Below, in pieces: positions 1-8,826 of a DNA stretch of 64,000 bases. The notes under the pieces are model-generated. The model was not told the DNA's origin. It searched no databases and saw only the letters and a list, made by a program, of their open reading frames with translations. The stretch is from Bacteroidia bacterium. GTDB taxonomy: Bacteria; Bacteroidota; Bacteroidia; J057. The stretch covers positions 124,001-188,000 of the forward strand of contig JAUIGE010000005.1 of assembly GCA_030430205.1 (NCBI GenBank). The letters are read 5' to 3'. Within the stretch, counting starts at the first letter, position 1; the number at the start of each line of letters is the position of its first letter. The translations under genes and the position numbers were made by a program.

Positions 1-879
1 TCCTGATGTTCCAAGATCAATCTCGCAGCTAAAACTGCCGGCCATATCTGGTTTGAGCGAAAGACGCTCATATTTGTATTTGACCAAAATCTCCTTGACA
101 CCTGCCGGATCTATTACTTTCCCTTCAATGCGGGAAAGCTGGGTTGGGACACGAACCGAACCGGTGCGGCCTAAATAAGGCTCATTGATGAAAATCGTAG
201 GGCCTTGATTATCAGATGATTTCAGTTCCACTACTTTGATGTAGTCCACCTCGATGGCCATATTGCCGCCGATAGTGAAGCCCATGTCATAGCCGAAAAG
301 TGTTTCGGCAGTACACTCATAGACCTTTTCTCTATTGATGAAAAAATGCCAGGTGTAACCTACTTTTCTGACACTCAGGGTGTTGTAGGAATAAATACCT
401 AATAAGGGGCTTTCGGTCCAGTTGACATAATTGGTCTCCTGCGAATGTGCATACTTGAATATCCGGTATCTTCCTTCCGTGTTGAAGTAGAAGTTGTACT
501 CATTGCCCGCGACATCTCTGCCAAAGGTCAATCCCAATGGCCCCTTTCCCTGCCCACGCACATAGCGCATGCTGATTTCAATTTCATAATCTCCGGAATA
601 ATTTACCGGCACAAAACGGCGCTTGACGTAGGTACGGTCATTTTTTGACTGGCAATAAAAATCGCCATCAGCAATACGCATATCCAGATAAGCTGACTCC
701 AGGTTCCACTTATTGTGGTTGTTGTCAAACTCATCAAAGAAGACAGATTGTTTGTCTTCATTTGGAATGCCAAAATACAGATAGGGGATCCAACCATTTT
801 GGGATTGCAGGTTGGAGATAGACGGCATGCTTATCATTAACATGCACAAGACGATAAAGGATTGAATGGTACTTTTCAT
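1..879 (-). CDS. Partial secreted protein with concanavalin A/LamG-like domain
   Basis: The frame is open from an ATG at 879 to the left edge (293 codons), so the C-terminus is missing. Residues 1 to about 22 form a short hydrophobic signal peptide (MKSTIQSFIVLCMLMISMPS). Residues 30-200 read like a beta-sandwich jelly-roll of the LamG or family-16 lectin type, rich in aromatic residues and short beta strands (for example YEIEISMRYVRGQGKGPLGL). It ends with a phrase naming a conserved property of the ligand-side sheet (MAIEVDYIKVVEL). A second Ig-like segment starts near residue 225 (INEPYLGRTGSVRVP). In Bacteroidota such segments often precede caspase-like or TPR modules, but nothing here proves that. 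It is predicted to be exported. Function is unknown and the domain call rests on general pattern only. Confidence 0.75.
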   Translation of the reverse strand, partial: MKSTIQSFIVLCMLMISMPSISNLQSQNGWIPYLYFGIPNEDKQSVFFDEFDNNHNKWNLESAYLDMRIADGDFYCQSKNDRTYVKRRFVPVNYSGDYEIEISMRYVRGQGKGPLGLTFGRDVAGNEYNFYFNTEGRYRIFKYAHSQETNYVNWTESPLLGIYSYNTLSVRKVGYTWHFFINREKVYECTAETLFGYDMGFTIGGNMAIEVDYIKVVELKSSDNQGPTIFINEPYLGRTGSVRVPTQLSRIEGKVIDPAGVKEILVKYKYERLSLKPDMAGSFSCEIDLGTSG

Positions 880-1048
880 GGTCCTGGAAATTTTGACAGA
901 ATCTTTTCAGATAGCTTTGTTTGTGACTATTCACGGGTGTTTGGAGTAACGAAATCATGGATAACGTCGGATCGGAATTTCTGCAGGATGGAAAAAACAA
1001 GAGCAAAAATCATGCAGTCCATTTCAATAAAAAAATAAACGATAAAAT

Positions 1049-2044
1049 TTATATGGCACTTAATAGCTTTAAACTATCAATATTATCTGCAAAGTCATCT
1101 ATATCAGGGATTTGTGTTCTGCCATAAGCCAGCTCCTGGCCTACAATGCACTGGATATTATCTTTCGCATTGAGGAGATAGGCCTCCAGGCTTTCTTCAG
1201 ATTGAAAGCGGATCATGTTGAAAACGCCCATGGGAGTGGACGATAAAGTTGTACTTTCTCTGGCAATAAAACTTGCTCCACTTAAGTGAGCATCCCTTCC
1301 CATTCCCATTTTTGCTTTCTCTACCTGAACCTTCTTAAGATATAAAGGATTTAGCCAATCTATACTTTCATCTTCCCAAATATTCCAAAATTCTTGAGGG
1401 TCAACTGATTTAGAAATCATTAGGTTAGAAACGTTTCTACATCCCAAACCATTGTACAAAAATAAATCTTTTGCCAATTCTCGCAATTGATTTTCAGATG
1501 TTTTTTCATTTAGCACAGCAACTGAAAATCTATTGTGGCGAATAATCCTCGGTGTTTGCCTGAAATGGTGGTTAAAATAGCGGGCGGTATTATTGGAACC
1601 GGTCGCCAGAATAAAGTCAACATCAGGAATCCGATTTGTGATTTCGACATATTCCTTCAACTCGGGTAAAGCTTCAATGGCTGATTCTACAAACCATTTC
1701 ATCAAAATCGTATCCTGGTGAGAAAATTTAATGAACGCTTTGTTGCCTGATAACCAGCACATTATCAAGTCATGTAGCCCCACCCATGGCACATTGCCAG
1801 CCATGATGATGCCTACCTTTTTGGCAGCAGTATCTTGCCCGAGGGCATAAGAGGTGTGAAATGAAAAAAAGCGATGGGGATCGAACCAGCCGCGGATTGC
1901 CTGCTGGCTGAAGCGGATGTAATAAGGCGTAAACCAGGGGTTTGCCTGGCAAGCTTTTGAAATTACATCGTCCTGAATATCGGAAAACAAATCCGCAAAA
2001 ATATGCGGCATGCTTTCCAAAGCATATTGGGAAAGCCTTCTCAT
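1049..2044 (-). CDS. Acyl-CoA reductase, LuxC family
   Basis: A 331-residue protein of the LuxC/acyl-CoA reductase family, a relative of aldehyde dehydrogenases that reduces acyl-CoA to aldehyde with NADPH. Recognisable stretches are MAGNVPWVGLHD (81-92), the nucleotide-site stretch ATGSNNTARYF (147-157) and NGLGCRNVS with the likely catalytic cysteine at 202. Length is normal for the stand-alone Bacteroidota form. It is divergent from the ferredoxin gene at 2243, with about 200 bp between. That gene pair is common in Bacteroidota and suggests a shared redox role, which is inference. The lux genes for light production are not present. Substrate chain length cannot be told from sequence. Confidence 0.88.
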   Translation of the reverse strand: MRRLSQYALESMPHIFADLFSDIQDDVISKACQANPWFTPYYIRFSQQAIRGWFDPHRFFSFHTSYALGQDTAAKKVGIIMAGNVPWVGLHDLIMCWLSGNKAFIKFSHQDTILMKWFVESAIEALPELKEYVEITNRIPDVDFILATGSNNTARYFNHHFRQTPRIIRHNRFSVAVLNEKTSENQLRELAKDLFLYNGLGCRNVSNLMISKSVDPQEFWNIWEDESIDWLNPLYLKKVQVEKAKMGMGRDAHLSGASFIARESTTLSSTPMGVFNMIRFQSEESLEAYLLNAKDNIQCIVGQELAYGRTQIPDIDDFADNIDSLKLLSAI

Positions 2045-2242
2045 ATCACAAGAGCAAAAAAATGATAATAATCTAAAATATCCTAACTACCCTAATTCGA
2101 ATGTAGGTAATAAAAATATTTTTATCAACATTTAATTCGGTTTTAGAACAATTCTTAATAAAATCTTCTTGTTAGAGTAGCTACTTATGTTTTCTTTTGT
2201 AGCCTAAAACGTAATGTAAAATCCTAAAATATTTTGTGAGCT

Positions 2243-2593
2243 ATGGCCATCATGATCACTGATGAATGTATCAATTGCGGCGCTTGTGAACCCGAATGCC
2301 CCAATAATGCTATATATGAACCCGGCGTAAATTGGACTTTTGCCGATGGAACTGACTTGACAGGCGAGGTTACTTTGTTGGATGGCCGGAAAGTGGACGC
2401 AAATAAAGATAATGAACCTGTCTCTGATGAGGTGTATTATATTGTGACTGACAAATGCACAGAATGTGTGGGATTTCATGAGGAACCCCAGTGTGCAGCA
2501 GTTTGTCCGGTGGATTGCTGTATCCCTGATCCTGACCATGAAGAGTCTGATGAGCATCTGGCTTTGAAGCAAAAATTGATGCACGAAGCCTAA
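2243..2593 (+). CDS. 2[4Fe-4S] ferredoxin (Alvin-type)
   Basis: A 116-residue soluble electron carrier. The first cluster motif [12 protein letters not shown] lies at residues 9-20. The second is C-T-E-C followed by a longer loop, then C-A-A-V-C-P-V-D-C, the spacing seen in Allochromatium-type 2[4Fe-4S] ferredoxins. The start [12 protein letters not shown] is the usual one for this family. The C-terminal tail is acidic and helical ([13 protein letters not shown]), as in other bacterial members. The gene is divergent from acyl-CoA reductase and sits 14 bp upstream of gatB, so it may share a transcript with gatB. It probably donates or accepts low-potential electrons. The partner is unknown. 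Confidence 0.93.
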   Translation: MAIMITDECINCGACEPECPNNAIYEPGVNWTFADGTDLTGEVTLLDGRKVDANKDNEPVSDEVYYIVTDKCTECVGFHEEPQCAAVCPVDCCIPDPDHEESDEHLALKQKLMHEA

Positions 2594-2607
2594 TAAACCG
2601 CTGAAAA

Positions 2608-4047
2608 TTGAATTTTGAAACAGTTATAGGACTGGAAGTCCATGTCCAATTGGATAGCCGTAGCAAAGTATTTGCCACGGAGGATTTTGCTTTTGGGGCC
2701 CAGGCCAATAGCCATGTTTCGCCCATTAGCATGGCACATCCCGGGGCTTTGCCCTCCATCAATGAAGCATGCGTGCTTCATGCCATCAAGTTGGGACTTG
2801 CCATGAATTGCGAGATTTCCCGCTATACCTATTTTGACAGGAAAAATTATTTTTATCCCGATTTGCCGAAAGGCTATCAACTTTCGCAGGATGCCCACCC
2901 TATTTGCCAGGGAGGATATATGAACCTGAGGCTGAAAAATGGGGAAAACAAGTATATCAGCCTGGATCGCATCCACCTGGAAGAAGATGCCGGCAAATCC
3001 ATTCACGATCAGGACCCTGACAATACGCTGATTGATCTCAACCGGGCCGGAACCGGCCTGATGGAGATTGTCACCCATCCTGATTTTCGCTCAGCAGAAG
3101 AGGCAGGCCTCTTTTTGAGCGAAATCCGCAAGCTTGTTCGCTACCTTGGCATCAGTGATGGCGACATGGAAAAAGGCAATATGCGTTGCGACGCCAATAT
3201 TTCCCTCCGGCCTGTCGGGCAGGAAGCTTATGGTACCCGTGTAGAGGTGAAAAACCTCAATTCGATCCGCCACATGCGTCAGGCAATTGTCTATGAGGAG
3301 GAAAGGCAGGCCCTGGCCCTGAATGCTGGCAAGTCTATCAAGCAACAAACCCGCACCTTCAATACAGAGACAGGCACCACCGCTGCCATGCGCGACAAGG
3401 AAACAGCTGATGACTATCGCTATTTCCCTGAGCCGGATCTCCTGCCTTTATGGATAGAAGAGGAAACATTGGATGAGATTCGGGCGCAACTGCCGGAACT
3501 TCCCTGGCAGCGCCTGAAGCGCTATACAGAAGAATTGGGCCTGGGTTTCAAAAAGGCGCAGCCTTTGACAGAGTTACTTGAGCGCGCTCAGTATTTCGAA
3601 GCACTCATGAAAGAAGGCCTCACGGCCCGGCTCGCCTCCAACTGGCTTTTGGGGCCTATCAGGACCCATCTGAACGAAAGTAAATCTGAAATCGAAGATT
3701 TCCCCCTTTCTACTGCTACCATCGCCAGCATGGCGATGCTGGTAGAAAGCGGCAAATTGCCGCTCAAACTGGCCCGGGAAAAGCTTTTTCCCGCTTTGCT
3801 CGCTGCACCGCAGCGAGAGCCGCTGGCCCTCGCCACCGAGCTCAACCTCCTGATGGAAGAGAAAAGCGATGAACTCGCTCAAGCCATGGATGCGCTGATT
3901 GCGCAGCATCCCGAAGAAACGGAACGCTTCCGTAAAGGCAAAAAACAACTTGCCGGCTTCTTTATCGGCCTGCTCATGAAGCAGTTTAAAGGAAAGCTCG
4001 ATCCGCAGGAAGTCAAAAAAATCGTTTTTGAAAAACTAAATGGCTAG
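2608..4047 (+). CDS. gatB: Aspartyl/glutamyl-tRNA(Asn/Gln) amidotransferase subunit B
   Basis: 479 residues, the usual GatB length. GatB binds misacylated Glu-tRNA(Gln) or Asp-tRNA(Asn), activates the acyl group with ATP and receives ammonia from GatA. The N-terminus carries GLEVHVQLDSRSK (8-20), then HPGALPSIN and YFDRKNYFYPDLPKGYQ, all GatB hallmarks. The C-terminal YqeY-like tail ends in a helical lysine-rich segment (GKLDPQEVKKIVFEKL). The start is TTG at 2608: an in-frame TGA lies only three bases upstream (2602-2604) and no ATG is available. The cysteines that bind zinc in some GatB proteins are absent (FATEDFAFGAQ replaces the Cys-rich loop). gatA and gatC are not nearby. The gene converges with the phosphoesterase gene, with five bases between. 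Confidence 0.96.
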   Translation: MNFETVIGLEVHVQLDSRSKVFATEDFAFGAQANSHVSPISMAHPGALPSINEACVLHAIKLGLAMNCEISRYTYFDRKNYFYPDLPKGYQLSQDAHPICQGGYMNLRLKNGENKYISLDRIHLEEDAGKSIHDQDPDNTLIDLNRAGTGLMEIVTHPDFRSAEEAGLFLSEIRKLVRYLGISDGDMEKGNMRCDANISLRPVGQEAYGTRVEVKNLNSIRHMRQAIVYEEERQALALNAGKSIKQQTRTFNTETGTTAAMRDKETADDYRYFPEPDLLPLWIEEETLDEIRAQLPELPWQRLKRYTEELGLGFKKAQPLTELLERAQYFEALMKEGLTARLASNWLLGPIRTHLNESKSEIEDFPLSTATIASMAMLVESGKLPLKLAREKLFPALLAAPQREPLALATELNLLMEEKSDELAQAMDALIAQHPEETERFRKGKKQLAGFFIGLLMKQFKGKLDPQEVKKIVFEKLNG

Positions 4048-4052
4048 GAAGA

Positions 4053-5939
4053 TCATCTCATCTTCTTCCGCATGATTACCTCCAGGGTATCTGGATTCAG
4101 CACTTCCATTTCCAGGGATTCTCCCTCAACATGGAAAAGCACCAGCGCATTTTGCGTAGTAAAGCCGCTGACGAAGTCAGACCAGGGCGCTTTTTCCTGA
4201 GCATAATAGGGAGCACCTGCGGCTCCATTATTTACCTGATAGATAGTTCGTTTGAGCTGGATTTTTTCAGCCGGATAAATGGGGGGATGCATGGGCGTTT
4301 CTCCATTCAGAGTTGTCACAGCAAAGTTGTGCTCATCTCCGGTGAGGATGGCGATACCTTTGCTGCTTTGATTGACAAAGAGGTCAAGCAATTGATCCCG
4401 GCGCTCTATGATCCCTTTTTCCAGGCGTTTGCCTGCGATTTGGGGACGATATTGGTTATTGCCATTGTACCACATATCATCGTGAATGTGGCCGCCGTTC
4501 GGAAAAAATGGGGTATGCTGTGTGAGAAAAATATGGTCGATATTTTCATTCTCTTCCAACATTTTCAGCGTTTTCTCAAACCAGGCCAGCTGCTGGTCCA
4601 TGATATAACCATGTATGTTGCCGCCGATAAGAGGGACCGCATTGGGGTTTGTGGTATAGAGATAATCGGAGTTCAGCACAATGACGGCGACATTGTCATG
4701 GGTATAATAAAAGACATTTTCCTTATAGGTTGGAAAATCTTTGCCATTCGGATCAGGATCATAGCTTGCACCATCTTCACTTTCGGGCCCATTGAGGGGG
4801 TTGACAAATTCCTGTGCGAATACGGTTTCGGCAGATTCTTTATCAAAAGGAAAGCGATCAACAGAAACAGAATTTGCCTCATTTTTAAAATTTCGGGAAA
4901 GGGCTTCGTGATTTCCCATACTTATGTATGTCGGGAAATAGTGCAAAAAAGGCTCTACGGCCGATTTCCAGTTGTGGTATTGTAGTTTCATGCTACTGGG
5001 CTGGCTGAGATAGCCATTGATCAGGTCTCCGGAAAACTGGAAAAAGGAGACATTTTGCTGGGAGGCAAGTGCCATGATTTTTTTCATGATGTAGGCATTG
5101 GTGCCGTAGAGGTCGCGCTCTCCGCCGCCCTGGCCCTTCCGTGAATCACTTGCATAGGCAAAAGTGAACTTCGTTCTGCTGCCCTCCTTAGGAGCTGTGC
5201 GAAAGCTATAGCTTTGGGTCATATAATCTTCCGGACCGTATTTGACGGTATAGGCAAATTCGGTATTTGGCTGAAGGCCCGAAACGGGTATTTCGTGGAT
5301 TTTGACAGGCTTTTCTTCATAGAAATGGATGCCGCCTACCTCAATCTCCCCCGCTGTGGGGCGGTTGGTGCGAAAGGCGATGACAGCGCCTTCAGACGAT
5401 AACACATGGACCGTAGGTCCTTCTTCCATCGTGATGTCCTCCTCAAAAGGCCCCCGGCCTTTGAAACTCATCCTGCCATCATAAAGCAAGCCGCCTTGCT
5501 GATCCATAACACGGTAACCGATGGTGCCATAGCCGTTTTTTTCCCAATCAACCATGTCATATTTTCCCTTCATTTCCCTCATGTCAATACTGCTTTTGCC
5601 ATTTTGTACTTCCAGGATAAGCTTGAAAAAAACGGGCTGAGGATGGCGGGAATCACCATAGGGAATGAGACCATAATAAACCGTTCCGGCAAAGGTCTCA
5701 TTTGCAAAAAGCAGGTCAAAGCCTGTTTCTGTACCAATAAAGGAAGGTTTTACCTCCTCCAACAACAGACTGGGTTTTTCCTGATCATAGGCTTTGCTGC
5801 CTCTTATATCCAGATAAAGCCTGCCTTTTTTGTCATGTTGGATATTGGAGAAAACTTTTGGGATTTCTGTGCGTTGTGCTTGGAGAAAATAGATGTTGCT
5901 TATTAAGCTAAAGCAGAGGAAGTAGAGAAAATGGCGCAT
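4053..5939 (-). CDS. Secreted metallophosphoesterase, purple-acid-phosphatase-like
   Basis: About 628 residues. The ATG at 5939 gives a clean signal peptide (MRHFLYFLCFSLISNIYFLQAQ); an upstream ATG at 5987 would add 16 residues and is less likely. A fibronectin-III-like/purple acid phosphatase N-domain (VSGLQPNTEFAYTVKYG) is followed by the calcineurin-like catalytic core. Metal ligands are visible in order: YASDSRKG, FSGDLINGY (GD), SMGNHEAL (GNHE), TQHTPFF (H) and LTGDEHNF (GDxH). The enzyme is expected to hydrolyse phosphoesters outside the cytoplasm using a bimetal centre. Substrate is unknown. No T9SS tail is seen, although the end LDTLEV-type strand is compatible with a small C-terminal beta domain. 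It converges with gatB. Confidence 0.88.
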   Translation of the reverse strand: MRHFLYFLCFSLISNIYFLQAQRTEIPKVFSNIQHDKKGRLYLDIRGSKAYDQEKPSLLLEEVKPSFIGTETGFDLLFANETFAGTVYYGLIPYGDSRHPQPVFFKLILEVQNGKSSIDMREMKGKYDMVDWEKNGYGTIGYRVMDQQGGLLYDGRMSFKGRGPFEEDITMEEGPTVHVLSSEGAVIAFRTNRPTAGEIEVGGIHFYEEKPVKIHEIPVSGLQPNTEFAYTVKYGPEDYMTQSYSFRTAPKEGSRTKFTFAYASDSRKGQGGGERDLYGTNAYIMKKIMALASQQNVSFFQFSGDLINGYLSQPSSMKLQYHNWKSAVEPFLHYFPTYISMGNHEALSRNFKNEANSVSVDRFPFDKESAETVFAQEFVNPLNGPESEDGASYDPDPNGKDFPTYKENVFYYTHDNVAVIVLNSDYLYTTNPNAVPLIGGNIHGYIMDQQLAWFEKTLKMLEENENIDHIFLTQHTPFFPNGGHIHDDMWYNGNNQYRPQIAGKRLEKGIIERRDQLLDLFVNQSSKGIAILTGDEHNFAVTTLNGETPMHPPIYPAEKIQLKRTIYQVNNGAAGAPYYAQEKAPWSDFVSGFTTQNALVLFHVEGESLEMEVLNPDTLEVIMRKKMR

Positions 5940-6030
5940 GGATAATTTATTTTTGACGAAAAATGCGAAAAGCTTCATTGCAAACAAAATACAGCGAGCC
6001 TAACTTGCAAACTTCAATCAGAGAAATAAT

Positions 6031-6477
6031 ATGATCAGAAAATATATAGGATATACAGTATTCGCTTTCATTTTACTTGCAGGCTTTCAGTCAAAAGCCC
6101 AGGAACAAATCAGCTGGGAGTTTCTCGCCCAGGTCCAGTACAAGCCTTATTACAATATTGGGGCAGGCGAAGCCTTCCAGAAGCCCAAATTCAGTCCAGC
6201 CATCATGAAGATGGACGGCAAGGAAGTGATTATCAAGGGATATATGATGCCTTTGGATATAGAAGGAAATACCTATGTGCTTTCAGCAAATCCCTATGCG
6301 GCCTGCTTTTTTTGCGGAGGCGCAGGGCCCGAGTCGGTTATGGAGCTCTGGCTCAAAGACACCAATCGCCGTTACAAAATGGATCAGATCGTCACTTTAA
6401 AAGGGAAGATCATGGTGAACTCGGAGCCTTATGGGCTTTGTTATATTTTGCAGGATGCCGATCCTGTGGAGGATTGA
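6031..6477 (+). CDS. Secreted small protein, DUF3299-like
   Basis: 148 residues with a signal peptide (MIRKYIGYTVFAFILLAGFQSKAQ). The mature part has the layout KPKFSPAIMKMDGKEVIIKGYMMPLD, then a cysteine-containing segment YAACFFCGGAGPESVMEL and a final strand GKIMVNSEPYGLCYIL. That order resembles the DUF3299/OB-fold-type periplasmic proteins (a conserved GY-x-x-PL motif followed by a Cys-rich turn), but the match is by eye. The three cysteines could bind a metal or form a disulfide. It is divergent from the phosphoesterase gene. The 3' end is 17 bp from the convergent isomerase gene. Function is unknown. Confidence 0.8.
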   Translation: MIRKYIGYTVFAFILLAGFQSKAQEQISWEFLAQVQYKPYYNIGAGEAFQKPKFSPAIMKMDGKEVIIKGYMMPLDIEGNTYVLSANPYAACFFCGGAGPESVMELWLKDTNRRYKMDQIVTLKGKIMVNSEPYGLCYILQDADPVED

Positions 6478-6493
6478 GAGGATGTGGGATTTT

Positions 6494-7372
6494 TTAAAAT
6501 TCCATTTTGAGTAGGTATTCTCTGCTCATTTGAATGGATTCAAACATATTTCGGCGGCTTTCATCCTGTTCGACGAAATAGCGTTTCATCCCTGCTTTTT
6601 TCTTTTGCGCAAAAATGGAGGCAAAGTCTATGCTGCCGTAGCCGACTTCGGCAAAGAATCTTTCGGGTGATTTTTCCATATCCTTGATATGCCAAAGCGG
6701 AAAGCGTCCCGGATGCTTGTCAAAATAAGCAAGCGGATCATAGCCTGCTTTCACAATCCAATACATATCCAGCTCCATTTTGAGCAAGCCCGGCTCGGTA
6801 TTTTCGAGCAAAATATCATAAGGAAGAGCTCCTTCCAGTTCCTGAAATTCGAAATCGTGGTTGTGATAACAAAGTTGAATGCCAGCGGCCTGGCACTGCT
6901 GTCCGGCCATATTGAGCCATTCAGAGAGCTTCTTATAGCGGTCTATAGAGTTTCGTTCCTCAGGGTGCAACCAGCCAATGGTCATGTATTCATGGCCCAT
7001 CATTTTGGCATCTTCTATGGCTTTTTCCCAGCCATTGCGGATGGTTCCCTGGAAGTCGTCGATAAGACCATATTTGTAATGGCCACTTGGCGCACGGAGG
7101 TTATTTCGTATTAAAATGCTTTTGATTTCCTTGGCCGCCAGGCCAAAATACCCGCCATTCATGTAGCCATACAGTTCTACCTGTCGGTATCCCAGGCTCG
7201 CTACGCGCGCCAATGTGCCCGAAACATCCTTTTCAAGCATATTTCGCACCGTGTACAGCTGCAAACCGATGTCATAGGGCGCAAGTTTGCGCGCCCAGGC
7301 AGGGATTTGTGGAAGAAGCATAGCTGCTGAAAGTAGGGATGTGTCTCGGAGAAATTTCCTGCGGGAAGTCAT
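6494..7372 (-). CDS. Tat-exported sugar phosphate isomerase/epimerase-like TIM barrel
   Basis: 292 residues of the AP-endonuclease-2/xylose-isomerase-like TIM-barrel superfamily. The N-terminus has a twin-arginine signal (SRRKFLRD then LLSAAMLLPQIPAWA), so it is probably folded with its metal before export. Barrel hallmarks are GLQLYTVRN, LGYRQVELYG, CYHNHDFEF (metal-binding His/Glu), LKMELDMYWI and LWHIKDM followed by VGYGSIDF. The glutamates and histidines of these motifs are the expected divalent metal ligands. Such exported members are frequent in Bacteroidota and act on sugars or inositol derivatives, but substrate cannot be assigned. The neighbouring genes give no pathway context. Confidence 0.9.
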   Translation of the reverse strand: MTSRRKFLRDTSLLSAAMLLPQIPAWARKLAPYDIGLQLYTVRNMLEKDVSGTLARVASLGYRQVELYGYMNGGYFGLAAKEIKSILIRNNLRAPSGHYKYGLIDDFQGTIRNGWEKAIEDAKMMGHEYMTIGWLHPEERNSIDRYKKLSEWLNMAGQQCQAAGIQLCYHNHDFEFQELEGALPYDILLENTEPGLLKMELDMYWIVKAGYDPLAYFDKHPGRFPLWHIKDMEKSPERFFAEVGYGSIDFASIFAQKKKAGMKRYFVEQDESRRNMFESIQMSREYLLKMEF

Positions 7373-7462
7373 AATCGTTTTGAAAAAATGGGTGAGTGAT
7401 TACTGCCATGGGAAATTACAAAAGATATTCACCTTTCAAGAGGAAGGGCGAAATTTTATCTT

Positions 7463-7984
7463 TTAGCCAAACATCTCCCATAAAAGCGGATATTCTTCTG
7501 AAAGATAGCTGTCCTCAAAATTTGGCTCTCCCTCCATTTCTACCTCGATCCTATCGATGGGCATCTCCTCCGGCGAATTGCCGGTGAGCTCTTCCCAGAC
7601 CGAGAAGCCCAGGCTTAGCAGTTCAGGGCTACTGAGGCGAAAGTCTTCATTTACCTCCTTTTCATCGATAAAGTCGATGATCGCATCGGGATTCTCATTG
7701 ATGAGGTCAAAAGTCTCTTTTCCCAGCATGATAAGCCATGCACGAAAAAACTCGAAGGTATCTTCGCGGTCATCCAGGTTGATGAGGTAGCAGGCTTCCC
7801 AGAGGTTGGGCTGAAAGGAGTTGGCCAGCAGGCGCTGGAGGTGTTTGACAAAAGCCACGGCCTCTTCCGGCTTTTTTTGTAAAAGCAACTCCTCTATTTC
7901 CCACACCTGGCTGTCGGTATTGTCTTCAGAAATTTCTCTTGCCTGGGCGATCAGGTCCCAGAATGCTTGCTCTGTCATGTTCAA
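7463..7984 (-). CDS. DUF4240 family protein
   Basis: 173 residues, acidic and soluble, without signal peptide. The N-terminal pattern TEQAFWDLIAQARE, followed by EAVAFVKHLQRLL, LWEACYLINLDDREDTFEFFRAWLI and LGKETFDLINENPD, matches the DUF4240 domain (residues about 3-130). These domains are known mainly from small bacterial proteins of unknown role, sometimes linked to polymorphic toxin or immunity loci. No toxin gene is adjacent here. The gene is divergent from the one at 8074, with about 90 bp between the starts. Confidence 0.85.
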   Translation of the reverse strand: MNMTEQAFWDLIAQAREISEDNTDSQVWEIEELLLQKKPEEAVAFVKHLQRLLANSFQPNLWEACYLINLDDREDTFEFFRAWLIMLGKETFDLINENPDAIIDFIDEKEVNEDFRLSSPELLSLGFSVWEELTGNSPEEMPIDRIEVEMEGEPNFEDSYLSEEYPLLWEMFG

Positions 7985-8073
7985 ATTTTTGTCGAATTAA
8001 CCCTCATTTTTGCGGAATAACAATATGGAAGGGGCAAAGGAAGTTTCTTTACACAAAGCAATACACCGCAATC

Positions 8074-8778
8074 ATGCTCAAACTATTCCTCCTCGGAACG
8101 CTTCTGATATGTCTGCCTCCGGTAGATTTTGCCCAATTTTATGGCAGTGATTACCGCGATGCCTTGTCGTATGTGGAAGCGCATAAAGACGATTATCTGG
8201 ATGTGGCGGCTCAGGTCGAGCTTGACCCGCGGGAGCTTTCTGCTATCCTTTTTCCTGAATTGATCCGCTATTCGCTCTTCCGCGATTTTTTTGAAACCAA
8301 GGCTCTGGAGCTTTTTTACATTGAAAAAGGCGCTTCTGCGGCTGATTTTTCTATCGGTAGGTTTCAGATGAAACCTTCTTTTGCCGAGCAGGTGGAAGCT
8401 TATGTAGGAGGAGATGAAGGCTTGAAGCCTTATTTTCAGGAGTTGCTTTTTTTCGAAAAAGAAGATCCCCGATACCGCCGCAAAAAACGCGTGGAGCGCC
8501 TTCAGGATGAGCGCTGGCAACTCGTCTATGCAGCTGCGCTGCTCAAAATCGCCCACAAAAAATACAGGGAATCCCTTCCCTCAGACCGGGCGGATCGCAT
8601 CCGCTTTTTGGCTACCGTGTACAACCACGGATTTCAGGATAGCGCAGCTGACATCACCCAATGGATTCCGAAACAATGTTTTCCCTATGGCGTCCGCTAT
8701 CAGGGGCCGCAGCATGCCTATTCAGAAGTGTCGGCAGATTTTTTTGAAAAATATTCAGAAAAGTTGATGACACCTTGA
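8074..8778 (+). CDS. Secreted protein, possible lysozyme/transglycosylase-like fold
   Basis: 234 residues from the ATG at 8074, which begins a clear signal peptide (MLKLFLLGTLLICLPPVDFAQ). An upstream in-frame start at 7939 would overlap the divergent neighbour and lacks a signal, so it was rejected. The mature protein has DPRELSAILFPELIRYS (a glutamate where lysozyme-like folds have their catalytic acid), then DFSIGRFQMKPSFAEQVE, which resembles the G-x-x-Q-x-x-P motif of transglycosylases, and later LATVYNHGFQDSA. This suggests a muramidase-like role on peptidoglycan. That is inference from two motifs. It is followed 48 bp later by a lipoprotein gene, perhaps co-transcribed. Confidence 0.8.
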   Translation: MLKLFLLGTLLICLPPVDFAQFYGSDYRDALSYVEAHKDDYLDVAAQVELDPRELSAILFPELIRYSLFRDFFETKALELFYIEKGASAADFSIGRFQMKPSFAEQVEAYVGGDEGLKPYFQELLFFEKEDPRYRRKKRVERLQDERWQLVYAAALLKIAHKKYRESLPSDRADRIRFLATVYNHGFQDSAADITQWIPKQCFPYGVRYQGPQHAYSEVSADFFEKYSEKLMTP

Positions 8779-8826
8779 TGTCTGCTTCCATAGAGGGGTA
8801 AGTATTTGGAACAAACGCTAAACCCA

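Noticed and set aside
901-950. TAGCTTTG as a plus-strand promoter
   Set aside because: It matches the -7 consensus, but no plus-strand gene follows.
7939-8073. Upstream start for the lysozyme-like gene
   Set aside because: It would put 45 residues before the signal peptide and overlap the divergent DUF4240 gene.
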